Positions 34,695 to 43,145 of a DNA stretch of 64,000 nt are shown one piece after another. Position 1 is the stretch's first letter. Each line of letters opens with the position of its first letter. The notes beneath the pieces are model-generated. The model did no database searches and was not told where the DNA came from. It worked only from the letters and a program-made list of their open reading frames with translations. Location: NCBI RefSeq assembly GCF_000236685.1, contig NC_016633.1:1860001-1924000 (forward strand). The letters run 5' to 3'. The stretch comes from Sphaerochaeta pleomorpha str. Grapes (GTDB lineage: Bacteria > Spirochaetota > Spirochaetia > Sphaerochaetales > Sphaerochaetaceae). The position numbers were made by a program, and so were the translations under genes.

Positions 34695-35702
34695 CTATTT
34701 GTTTTCGGAAGTATAGAACGGAGAAGATGCAGGTTTTCTCAACAGAGCTTTCAATTGCTCGTCAAGTTTCATGATTGTAATCGATAGCCCGGCCATCTCC
34801 ATCGAAGTGGCAAATTCACCGATATGGGGCATAAACACTGACACTCCCTGTTCCTTGAGCCTGGAAGCTACACGACTGTAGACAAGAATCTGTTCCTCAA
34901 GCGGAGTGGCGCCAAGTCCGTTCACCATAACTGCCACCTCCGAGCCTTTTGCCAGGGGCATGTCGTTGACAATCTTTTCAAAGATGAAATCGGCAATTTC
35001 ATTGGCCGTCAACATCTTGCAGACTTCGATCCCCCGTTCCCCATGAATACCCATTCCCAACTCCAGCTCATCGTCTTCGATGGTGAAGGTCGGTTTGCCC
35101 ACCTCAGGGACGATACAGGGAGAAAGAGCGACGCCCATGGTCCGTATGTTGGAAACTGCCTTCTTTGTGACAGCCACAACTTCTTCCAAACTCATCATTT
35201 CATCGGCCGCGGCACCGGCAACCTTGAATGCGAAAACCATGCCGGCAACGCCACGCCTTTTCTCTGCAGTTTCCCTTGGACTGGAAGCCACGTCGTCGGT
35301 AACAAGCACGCTCATGGTCTCGATGTCGTCCATTTCTACCATCTCACATGCCATAGCAAAATTCATCTTGTCCCCACCGTAATTCCCATAGAGACACAGA
35401 ACGCCATTGCCATCGTCACAAGCGGTGATCATGGCAGCCATTTTCTTGGCAGAGGGAGAAGCAAACACATTTCCTACTGCACAGCCATCTAGCAAACCGG
35501 AACCAACATACCCAAGAAACACCGGAAGATGTCCACTGCCTCCGGCTGTGACAATTCCTACCTTTCCTTTTTTTCTAGGATAGGCTGATACAAGGATTCG
35601 CTTGTCTCCATCAAGGAGACGAACCCTGTCACCATAGGCCAATTCAATTCCAACCATTACTTCATCGACGAAATTCTGGGGTTCATTCATAATTTTTTTC
35701 AT
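34695..35702 (-). CDS. DhaK-type substrate-binding kinase subunit, cassette B
   Basis: 335 residues. DAK1 domain with GGSGHLPVFLGYVG (H58), NYGGDKMNF (D111) and the covalent-substrate His H220 in GMGIHGERG. It departs from canonical DhaK and from the cassette A protein at HLP (usually HEP), close to the substrate, which suggests a different ketose or keto substrate. ATG 35702 is chosen (AGGA 8 bases upstream, 13 bases after the livF stop); an upstream extension runs into livF. Confidence 0.88.
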   Translation of the reverse strand: MKKIMNEPQNFVDEVMVGIELAYGDRVRLLDGDKRILVSAYPRKKGKVGIVTAGGSGHLPVFLGYVGSGLLDGCAVGNVFASPSAKKMAAMITACDDGNGVLCLYGNYGGDKMNFAMACEMVEMDDIETMSVLVTDDVASSPRETAEKRRGVAGMVFAFKVAGAAADEMMSLEEVVAVTKKAVSNIRTMGVALSPCIVPEVGKPTFTIEDDELELGMGIHGERGIEVCKMLTANEIADFIFEKIVNDMPLAKGSEVAVMVNGLGATPLEEQILVYSRVASRLKEQGVSVFMPHIGEFATSMEMAGLSITIMKLDEQLKALLRKPASSPFYTSENK

Positions 35703-35715
35703 TTGTTTTTCCTTA

Positions 35716-36432
35716 TTAACCGCCCAAATAGGCTTTGATAATCGCAGGGTTGTGCAATAATTCTTCCCCGCTTCCTTCCAATGTGATAGTACCGGTTTCA
35801 AGGACATACCCCCGATCTGCGATCGACAAGGCCATGGAGGCATTCTGCTCGATCAAAAGAATGGTCTTTCCTTTTTGCCGGATGCGTACCAACAATTCAA
35901 AAATCTCCTCGACAATGATGGGAGCCAACCCCAATGACGGCTCATCCAACATGATAAGGTCGGGATCCATCATCAGGCCTCTGGCAATTGCAAGCATTTG
36001 CTGCTCACCGCCGGACAAAGAGCCCCCTGCCTGGGTGAGGCGTTCCTTCAAGCGAGGGAACATCAGGTAATTCATCTCCAGCAATTCCTGGAATTTCTCC
36101 TTGGTCTGTTTCGGCTGCCCCATACTCCCCGAGACAAGGTTCTCGTAGACAGTCATATCGGGGAATATTTTACGTCCTTCCGGAACATGGGCTATGCCCA
36201 TTTTTACAATTTTCTCAGGCGAGAGTCTCGAAATATCCTGACCTTTGAAGAATACGTTCCCCCCTGCCTTGGGAATCAGATTGGAAATTCCCATCAAAGT
36301 GCTGGTCTTACCGGCACCATTGCCTCCGATCAGGGTCACCAATTCACCTTCATTCACTACGATGTCAGCATTTCGCAAGGCTGAAATATAACCATAGTTA
36401 ATGCTCAAATCTTCAATTTTCAGCAGCGACAT
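35716..36432 (-). CDS. livF: LivF-type ABC ATPase, cassette B
   Basis: 238 residues: Walker A GGNGAGKTS, signature LSGGEQQ, Walker B LIMLDEPSLGLAP, switch LLIEQNASMAL. GGAGG is about 6 bases before ATG, which overlaps the end of livG by 20 bases. Confidence 0.92.
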   Translation of the reverse strand: MSLLKIEDLSINYGYISALRNADIVVNEGELVTLIGGNGAGKTSTLMGISNLIPKAGGNVFFKGQDISRLSPEKIVKMGIAHVPEGRKIFPDMTVYENLVSGSMGQPKQTKEKFQELLEMNYLMFPRLKERLTQAGGSLSGGEQQMLAIARGLMMDPDLIMLDEPSLGLAPIIVEEIFELLVRIRQKGKTILLIEQNASMALSIADRGYVLETGTITLEGSGEELLHNPAIIKAYLGG

Positions 36433-37228
36433 TGATTGCCTCCCCGGCTACAAGCCCTTTTCCAAAGTACGCTTCACGTACATTCTGATTCGTCTTGATG
36501 ACATCAGGAGTGCCTTCACAGATTTGTTGCCCAAAATTCAATACAATAATCCTATTGCAGGTGTTCATCACAAACTTCATGTCGTGCTCAATTACCCCAA
36601 TTGTATATCCCAAGGCATTGATCTTCAGAATATAGTCAGAAAGCTCTTTGGTCTCATTCGGGTTCATTCCCGCAGCCGGTTCATCAAGCAAGAGGATTTT
36701 GGGGTTGATTGCCAAAGCCCTGGCTATTTCAACTTTCCGTTGGACACCATAGGGAAGATTCCCCGCCTTGGTCTCCGTATATTTGGAAAGCCCAACCAGA
36801 TCAAGAATTTCCTTGCCCTTTTCAATTGCGTAGGCTTCATCGGCATTGAACTGCTTGGTATGAAACACAGTGTCAATCAGATTCGATTTCAAATTGAGAT
36901 GGAAACCAATCTTGATATTGTCCAAAACACTCATATACTTGAACAGTTTGATGTTCTGGAATGTTCGTGCCATTCCTTTCTTTGCAATCTGTTCAGGTTT
37001 TAAGTTGGTGATATCCTCGCCGCAGAGAAATACTTTTCCCTTTGTAGGGAGGTTAAACCCAGTGCAGGAGTTGAACAGGGTTGTCTTTCCGGCACCGTTC
37101 GGACCAATGATGCCATAGATATCCCCTTGGTGAATTTCCAGATTTATATCCTCCACTGCGTGCAATCCACCAAAATACATACAAATATGTTCAGTACTCA
37201 GTACCGGTTGTCTCTGTATCTCAAGCAT
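36413..37228 (-). CDS. livG: LivG-type ABC ATPase, cassette B
   Basis: 271 residues: Walker A GPNGAGKTT, LPYGVQRKVEIARA, Walker B ILLLDEPAAGMNP, switch IEHDMKFVM. ATG 37228 (MLEIQR) is chosen from a GGGGGA site 6-7 bases upstream; it overlaps the livM stop by 8 bases. Lacks the acidic tail of the cassette A LivG. Confidence 0.92.
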   Translation of the reverse strand: MLEIQRQPVLSTEHICMYFGGLHAVEDINLEIHQGDIYGIIGPNGAGKTTLFNSCTGFNLPTKGKVFLCGEDITNLKPEQIAKKGMARTFQNIKLFKYMSVLDNIKIGFHLNLKSNLIDTVFHTKQFNADEAYAIEKGKEILDLVGLSKYTETKAGNLPYGVQRKVEIARALAINPKILLLDEPAAGMNPNETKELSDYILKINALGYTIGVIEHDMKFVMNTCNRIIVLNFGQQICEGTPDVIKTNQNVREAYFGKGLVAGEAINVAAEN

Positions 37229-38237
37229 GTTTTTTCCCCCGATCCTGCAATTTTCCCACCATTTTGTTACCAGCAAGTTTGCTGTCAGTAGCCCCAGCAA
37301 GCCCTTGGGGGCGATACCACATCATAATAATGATCAACAAGGCAAAGGCCACCAAACGCCATTGTCCAATAGGACGGAGTACTTCTGTGAGGAAATTTAC
37401 GATAATAGAGCCGATTACCGGACCAATAAAAGTTCCTTGCCCACCCAAAATTACCATGGAGAGAATGTTCCATCCTTCGTCCAACGTAAAATAGGTCGAG
37501 TCGATAAACCTGACATAGGGGGCATATACGCAACCCACAACCCCAATCCAAAAAGCCCCATACATAAAGTTGAAAGCTTTGTAAACCGAAGCATTTACCC
37601 CAAGACTTTTCGAAGCCAGTTCATCTTCACGGATAGACATCCAGGCGCGTCCGATTTTGCTCTTGATAACTCTGTTCGATACGAAAATAAAGACTATCGC
37701 CAGAGCCAAAAAGAGGTAGTAATAGGAACGTGAATTTTTGAATACGATTCCAAACAGCTCAGGTACCGGAATATTCTTGATACCCAAGGCACCCCCGGTC
37801 AATGGGGTTGCATTCAAAGCCAACAAGCGGGCAATCTCCGAAAACCCCAAAGTGACGATGGCGAGATAGATACCACTCATCTTCAAGGTCGGCCATGCCA
37901 CAACCAGACCGACGATAGCTGTTACGATTCCTGCAAGAGGTATACACAGCCAGAAACTCAGTCCGACTTTCGTCGCCAGGATAGCCTCGGTATAGGCACC
38001 GAAACAGAAGAATCCGGCAACCCCCAGACAAGTTTGTCCACTGTATCCATTGATAATATTCAAAGCCCCTGCAAGGGTTGCATACATCAATATCCTGCAC
38101 ATAACGCCCATAACATAGCTTTTATTATTGACAAGCGGTAAGACAAACAGAAAAGCCAACAAGAGAAGGGAATACAATACTTTATGTTTGTCAAAAATCA
38201 ATTTAGCCCGTTTTTTTGTATCTGCGAGCATGTTCAT
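37221..38237 (-). CDS. livM: LivM-type ABC permease, cassette B
   Basis: 338 residues, about nine hydrophobic segments; GYSGQTCLGVAGFFCFGAY near 65-83, SGIYLAIVTLGFSEI near 120, GRAWMSIREDELASKSLGV coupling region and VILGGQGTFIGPVIGS. ATG overlaps the livH stop by 4 bases (ATGA). Confidence 0.9.
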   Translation of the reverse strand: MNMLADTKKRAKLIFDKHKVLYSLLLLAFLFVLPLVNNKSYVMGVMCRILMYATLAGALNIINGYSGQTCLGVAGFFCFGAYTEAILATKVGLSFWLCIPLAGIVTAIVGLVVAWPTLKMSGIYLAIVTLGFSEIARLLALNATPLTGGALGIKNIPVPELFGIVFKNSRSYYYLFLALAIVFIFVSNRVIKSKIGRAWMSIREDELASKSLGVNASVYKAFNFMYGAFWIGVVGCVYAPYVRFIDSTYFTLDEGWNILSMVILGGQGTFIGPVIGSIIVNFLTEVLRPIGQWRLVAFALLIIIMMWYRPQGLAGATDSKLAGNKMVGKLQDRGKKHA

Positions 38238-39109
38238 ACTTTCGTCCCCCTCTTCTTCACGAACCCGGTCGGTTTGAAAATCAAGACTAGAATGAGGAAC
38301 CCAAAGGCAAATACATCACGATAGCTAGCAGAAGTGACAGTAATTCCAAGGTTCTCAACAAGTCCAATGCACAAGCCACCCAAGGCTGAGAACCTTACAT
38401 CAGTCAACCCGCCCAATACGGATGCAGAGAAGGCCTTCATTCCCAAGGCCCCACCCATCGTTGCCTGTACAACCTGGTAGTAAATACAGATAAGCAGACC
38501 GGCAATGCCACCCAGACCGCAACCGACACAATTGCCAAGCATGGCAATCCTTTTTACATTTATCCCAACCATATAGGCTGCACTCTTGTCCTGACTGACA
38601 GCTCTAAGCATGACCCCGAATTTTGTATGGTAGAAAATATAATTAAGGGCTACGGCAAGACACACGACAAGAGAGATAATCATAATCTGCAACGAACTGA
38701 TCTGCATTGCCCCAATATGGTAGAATTTAATATGTACGATATTCAGCATCGGTATCTGGTTTGGACCAAAAAAGATTTGAGCCAGGTTCTTTACCAACAT
38801 GGAAAACCCAATTGTACACAACAACGAGATATGGCGCGGAGAGTTGAAAAATCGCTCGTAACAAACCTTGTAAACAAAAATGCCCATTACCCAAGAGGCA
38901 AGGAAGGCGACAGTAAAGCCCAATATAAGGTTGGTACCACAATACTGGAACACATAGTAGGCAGCAAACGCTCCCATTATCATCACTTCACCATGGGTGA
39001 ACGTGACCATTCCGACAACGCCGACAACAACAGAATAACCAATAGCCATCAAGGCATAGATTGCACCCTGACATAACCCATTGATTATTTGATTGAGGAA
39101 ATATTCCAT
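38234..39109 (-). CDS. livH: LivH-type ABC permease, cassette B
   Basis: 291 residues, about eight hydrophobic segments; GLCQGAIYALMAIGYSVVVG, VTFTHGEVMIMG, coupling stretch GVMLRAVSQDKSAAYMVGI and ASVLGGLTDVRFSALGG. AGGGG lies 7 bases before ATG. Confidence 0.9.
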   Translation of the reverse strand: MEYFLNQIINGLCQGAIYALMAIGYSVVVGVVGMVTFTHGEVMIMGAFAAYYVFQYCGTNLILGFTVAFLASWVMGIFVYKVCYERFFNSPRHISLLCTIGFSMLVKNLAQIFFGPNQIPMLNIVHIKFYHIGAMQISSLQIMIISLVVCLAVALNYIFYHTKFGVMLRAVSQDKSAAYMVGINVKRIAMLGNCVGCGLGGIAGLLICIYYQVVQATMGGALGMKAFSASVLGGLTDVRFSALGGLCIGLVENLGITVTSASYRDVFAFGFLILVLIFKPTGFVKKRGTKV

Positions 39110-39141
39110 TGCAACACCCCTTCACCAGAAGTTCAGTAAGA

Positions 39142-39173
39142 TTCGGCGCCGATATATGTATATCGACGCCGAA
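39142..39173 (-). promoter_or_regulatory. Stem-loop between livK and livH, cassette B
   Basis: TTCGGCG-C-CGATATA pairs with TATATCG-A-CGCCGAA around a 2-base turn, with a single C/A mismatch. Same position as the stem-loop in cassette A, but unrelated in sequence. No T-run. Confidence 0.6.
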
Positions 39174-39183
39174 GAGATCATGC

Positions 39184-40350
39184 TTATTCTGCTGAATAGT
39201 CAAAACCCTTTTTCACTACATACTGGCCATTCTCAACCTGACAGATCAAATAGGCACGGGTGATATCCCCATCCTTATTGAATTTGATTGGTCCCGTAAT
39301 CCCGGTATATTCATTACGTGCAAGATTGTCCCTGATTCCCTGGCGTGTAACAGTATCTCCACAGGAATTGATAGCCTGGGCAATCAGGTTTACACAGTCA
39401 AAAGCACAGGCAGGGTGTACGGTAGGATTGAATTTGGCTTTGTCATTGAATTCAGTCTTCCAAGCCATCAACTCAGGAACCTGGGGGTCAAAGAAGAAAG
39501 GAGTCGACAGGATAAGACCTTCTGAATTTGCTCCGGTCAGACCGATCAACTGTTCAGAGGTTCCTGGTCCGAGGGTAGTCAAGGGAACATCCCAACCCAT
39601 GGCTCTCACTTGGTTAATGACCTGTGCAACAGCACCTTGGTCCATGATAATGAGGGCCTCGGGATTTGCTGCCTTGAGTTTGGTAATCAAAGAAGAGAAG
39701 TCCTTCTCATCTTGGACATAGTTGACCTCTGTTACAATTTCAACACCTGCTTCATTCGCAGCCTTACGGAAATTGTCTGCAGCTGATACACCCCAATCGC
39801 TATTGATGTAGATTAATCCGATTTTTTTCACACCCATGTACTTGCTGATGATGTATTTGGCAAAGAAAGGAGCTTCTCCATCCTGCCGGCCCATGATACT
39901 GAAACAGTAATCACTCATGCCTGCATATTTAGGATTGGAAGCAGTCGGAGACAGTTGTACAATTTTGGCATCATCCACGATCGGTGCATTGGCCATACTG
40001 CAACCGCTGGTAAAATCACCAATAATTGCCATAATGTCGGAATCATCACAGAATTGCCTGGTCAAGTCAGAACTCTCTTTCGGATCCCCCTTGGAATCTT
40101 TGGGAACAAGTATCAGTTTATACCCGTTAGCCCCACCTGCTGCGTTGATTCTGTCTGCAGCCATCTGGGTTCCAATCTTGAAACCTACACCATATTCGGC
40201 ATTGGTACCGGTTAAAGGACCCAACACGCCGATTTTGATGATTCCTTTGAATCCCTCGGCTTTGGCAGCCTCTTCTTCTTTGTTACCATTGGCAAAAAGA
40301 GCCATCGAAAGCATCATAAGGACACAAAGCAACGCACATAGTTTTTTCAT
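39184..40350 (-). CDS. livK: Periplasmic LivK-type substrate-binding protein, cassette B
   Basis: 388 residues. Signal peptide about 1-20 ending MALFANG, then Periplas_BP_6 fold: IKIGVLGPLTGTNAEYG, INAAGGANGYKL, GDFTSGCSMANAP, SPTASNPKYAGMSDYCF. The N-terminal lobe resembles the cassette A protein, including an SPxASxPxYxGM segment in the hinge/pocket area, but the C-lobes diverge. Follows the ATC-hydrolase-like gene by about 40 bases. Confidence 0.9.
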   Translation of the reverse strand: MKKLCALLCVLMMLSMALFANGNKEEEAAKAEGFKGIIKIGVLGPLTGTNAEYGVGFKIGTQMAADRINAAGGANGYKLILVPKDSKGDPKESSDLTRQFCDDSDIMAIIGDFTSGCSMANAPIVDDAKIVQLSPTASNPKYAGMSDYCFSIMGRQDGEAPFFAKYIISKYMGVKKIGLIYINSDWGVSAADNFRKAANEAGVEIVTEVNYVQDEKDFSSLITKLKAANPEALIIMDQGAVAQVINQVRAMGWDVPLTTLGPGTSEQLIGLTGANSEGLILSTPFFFDPQVPELMAWKTEFNDKAKFNPTVHPACAFDCVNLIAQAINSCGDTVTRQGIRDNLARNEYTGITGPIKFNKDGDITRAYLICQVENGQYVVKKGFDYSAE

Positions 40351-40390
40351 AAAAATCTTCTCCTTTTTGGTTTTTATTTGAAAGCTGTTT

Positions 40391-40894
40391 TTATTTGTGG
40401 AAATTCAGTTCACAGGTCTTACATCCCTTAGCTAGGGTATCGGACAAATCAAGGGTCAAGCCCATTGCCTTGGCAATACCTCTGTCCCCGTCCATTGCAA
40501 TGTCACAAAGCAGGGCACAGGTTGCATCATCCATCCCGAGTTTCTTCCAAGCAGAGAGCAAAGCGCAATAATTGAAAGAAATATGGAGACAATCCTGCTT
40601 TGCTTCGATGTTGTCCATATGGAATGTGTCTTGGCCACATTTATTGAGAAAGGTCTTCTCGAATTCGCGTACATCGGAAGGATCTGCACAGTTCTCCCTG
40701 ATTTTTGCCCCGTGTATCTCCCCACATCTATATACTGCTTTTCGCATGATGGGTTCTGGATCGATGCCTGCATTTTTCATTTCGTCAAAAAACAGTGCCA
40801 TCCACGTAGCACGATGTTCAACCTGGGATCTGTTGGTCGAAGCTACCTCATTCACTACATTTTCAATGTTCTCAATCACAATCTGCTCCTTCAT
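40391..40894 (-). CDS. ATC-hydrolase-like protein (PF14196 type), cassette B
   Basis: 167 residues, paralogue of the protein at 26562-27059. Conserved: EHRATWM (26-32), RCG plus HG (C57, H61), YCALLSAWKKLG (C110), CDIAMDGDRGIA (C130) and TCE (C161). Here it is the first gene of the cassette, ahead of the binding protein, whereas in cassette A it follows livF. Early position and high conservation suggest a central catalytic role. AAGG lies about 5 bases before ATG. Reaction unproven. Confidence 0.72.
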   Translation of the reverse strand: MKEQIVIENIENVVNEVASTNRSQVEHRATWMALFFDEMKNAGIDPEPIMRKAVYRCGEIHGAKIRENCADPSDVREFEKTFLNKCGQDTFHMDNIEAKQDCLHISFNYCALLSAWKKLGMDDATCALLCDIAMDGDRGIAKAMGLTLDLSDTLAKGCKTCELNFHK

Positions 40895-41155
40895 ATCACC
40901 TTCCTTACAAATAATAAAGTTTTATTGATTTTGTAAGATATTAGTGATACATTAGTAATATGTTAATAACAGACTATCATCAATTCAGGATAAATCAAGA
41001 GTTTTCTTACTGTTTTTTGTTTAGCTAAAAGACAAATCGGGAACATTCCCTTACAATATGGGTTGGATGAGCGTGAATAGTGACAAATTGAATATTTAAC
41101 AACATTCACCGTACTTGATATGCTATAAGTACAAATAGAAAAAGGATAAAATAGA

Positions 41156-41821
41156 TTGAATACTGTAAAAAGCAAATATACCGTTTCCTCAAAAAAGAAA
41201 TATTTTTATGATACGATTCTCTCACGGATAATCCTATGCAATTATAACTCAGGGGATATTATTACAGAAAAATCCCTTGTAGATGAATTTCTGATTAGCA
41301 AATCACCGATCAGGGAAGCTTTGATTGAACTGTGCAACGAAGGATTCCTTAAAAGCATCCCTCGATTCGGGTATGAAGTAGTTTCCTTCAGTGAAGAAAA
41401 CATTTTTCAGCTCACTGAATATAGAACCATTCTCGAATGCGGATACCTGGAAACCCATTGGGATAGCATCACAGCTGAGAATATCCAGACACTCAAGAAT
41501 ATTCTCCAGGCAAATTACGCCGAACGGGATAAGAAAGCAGCACTTGAACACTGGGAACATAATTCGGAATTCCACCTGACATTGATTTCTTTTTCCGGCA
41601 ATGCTTTTATTTACAAACAATTGAAAAGTGCCATGCAATACCTGGGAGTGGCATATGCCCAAGCCTATTGGATTAACCTCCATACGGAAAATATTGTCAG
41701 TGAATGCGAATGCCATAAACGCTTCATCCATCTATTGGAGACAAACAATAAGAAAGAAGCCTTAGAATGTCTGCACCAGGATATCGAAAACTTTTCCAAA
41801 ATTGAAAACCAAAACAATTAA
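41156..41821 (+). CDS. GntR-family regulator (FCD type), cassette B
   Basis: 221 residues, similar over its full length to the cassette A regulator. Winged helix about 20-80 (SKSPIREALIELCNEGFL) and helical effector domain. Likely TTG start at 41156, with AAGGA about 9 bases upstream; no in-frame ATG gives a complete DNA-binding domain. Divergent from the ATC-hydrolase-like gene and 12 bases before a PfkB kinase gene on the same strand. Confidence 0.85.
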   Translation: MNTVKSKYTVSSKKKYFYDTILSRIILCNYNSGDIITEKSLVDEFLISKSPIREALIELCNEGFLKSIPRFGYEVVSFSEENIFQLTEYRTILECGYLETHWDSITAENIQTLKNILQANYAERDKKAALEHWEHNSEFHLTLISFSGNAFIYKQLKSAMQYLGVAYAQAYWINLHTENIVSECECHKRFIHLLETNNKKEALECLHQDIENFSKIENQNN

Positions 41822-41833
41822 TAAGGAAATTCC

Positions 41834-42766
41834 ATGGAGAAAATAGCTGTCATTGGAAGTTATGTTGCCGATATCATGGCACGCACACCCCATATCCCTG
41901 CCTTGGGTGAAACCGTAAAGGGTTCATTTTTCCGCATAGGTGCAGGAGGCAAGGGATTCAACCAAGCGATAGCTGCGGCAAAATCCGGCAATATTCCGCT
42001 GTTCGTTACAAAAATCGGGGATGATCATTTCGGGGCTATGGCTCTGCAGATGTTGCAGGAAAATGGTATCGACCCTGCTGATAGTATCGTAGACCCGGCT
42101 GAAGATACAGGGATTGCACTTATCTCTGTCGATGAACAATCAGGACAGAATGAAATAATCGTAGTTCCGGGTGCTTCCGGTACGTTTACCAAGAAAGATA
42201 CTGCAAAGATTGCTGCCTGCCTTGCTGGATTTTCTTATCTCCTTGTCCAATTGGAGATAAATATCGAGGCCACCCTCGACTTGGTTGAACAGGCAAAGGA
42301 AATGTGTATAAAAACAATCCTGAACCCTGCCCCAGTCCAAGAAATTCCCGATTCCCTCTATAAAGGCCTGTTTCTGATTTCTCCCAATGAAGTGGAAGCC
42401 CAGCAATTATCAGGCCTTCCCTACCGAAGTGATGCCGACTGTACCCCGATTGCAGAGTTCTTCTTTTCAAAAGGCGTACAAAACGTAGTCATTACGCTTG
42501 GTAAAAGGGGAGCTTATCTGAACACAGGGAAAGACGAATACTTCATCGATAACTACAAAGTTCCTGTAGTCGATACGACAGGGGCCGGAGATGCCTTCAA
42601 TGGTGGCTTGCTATCAGGCTTGAGCAAGGGTATGGACCTAGTCAATGCTTTTAACTATGCAAATGTCGTTGCTAATCTCTCAATCACAAAAACAGGCACG
42701 AGCAATGCAATGCCAAACAAGCAGGATATCGACAGGTTTCTCCTGGAACATGCAATTGTGCTGTAA
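41834..42766 (+). CDS. PfkB-family sugar kinase, ribokinase-like
   Basis: 310 residues. Ribokinase features: N-terminal GSYVADIMARTPHIPALGE, GAGGKGFNQAIAAAKSG near 37-53, NPAPVQEIP near 170, SPNEVEAQQL, and the catalytic DTTGAGDAFNGG near 245-256. Phosphorylates a pentose or similar. It is co-transcribed with the cassette B GntR regulator, so it may belong to the same pathway, or serve the ribose-type importer that follows at 45 kb. Confidence 0.9.
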   Translation: MEKIAVIGSYVADIMARTPHIPALGETVKGSFFRIGAGGKGFNQAIAAAKSGNIPLFVTKIGDDHFGAMALQMLQENGIDPADSIVDPAEDTGIALISVDEQSGQNEIIVVPGASGTFTKKDTAKIAACLAGFSYLLVQLEINIEATLDLVEQAKEMCIKTILNPAPVQEIPDSLYKGLFLISPNEVEAQQLSGLPYRSDADCTPIAEFFFSKGVQNVVITLGKRGAYLNTGKDEYFIDNYKVPVVDTTGAGDAFNGGLLSGLSKGMDLVNAFNYANVVANLSITKTGTSNAMPNKQDIDRFLLEHAIVL

Positions 42767-43145
42767 GTCCCTCACGTATTCTACAATGGGAATATACACT
42801 TTCAGGTATTATACTTGTTCGGATATTGCAGCATCATGATTTAAAAAAACAACCATCGGTCTGCCATTATACAGAAAAAACAGCTTTTGCTTCCTATGTA
42901 AAAAAAGGAAGTCCTTCTACCCTTCAGATAAAATGCATTAATCAATTCTCCATAAATTAGCCCATTCCAACACTTTTGCCTTTAGGTGTCCAATTACTGT
43001 ATCTGTGTTCCTATTAGCAGGAATCTATACGTTTTCTTAAAGTCGCTAATGCAATTATAAAACTTTAAAATAATTCTTGACAGAATGGAAAAACAAACTT
43101 AACATTTATTTAATCAAATTGATAAATTAATTAAGGCTTAAATGT
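42767..43145. other. Intergenic AT-rich region before ROK operon
   Basis: No gene seen. It marks the visible change from moderate GC to the AT-rich segment that follows. It must hold the promoter for the ROK regulator; no clear operator was found. Confidence 0.45.

Noticed and set aside
34062-35702. PTS-type dihydroxyacetone kinase (DhaKLM)
   Set aside because: No dhaM or other PTS gene is in the window, so a PTS-dependent role cannot be supported.
40895-41155. Repeats ATTAGTGATAC/ATTAGTAATATG in the cassette B control region as GntR operators
   Set aside because: Highly AT-rich sequence with imperfect symmetry; cannot be distinguished from chance and not shared with cassette A.
23000-42000. 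Recent tandem duplication of the Liv-DAK cassette
   Set aside because: Gene order, DhaKL fusion state, intergenic sequences and many protein residues differ, so the copies are old or separately acquired.
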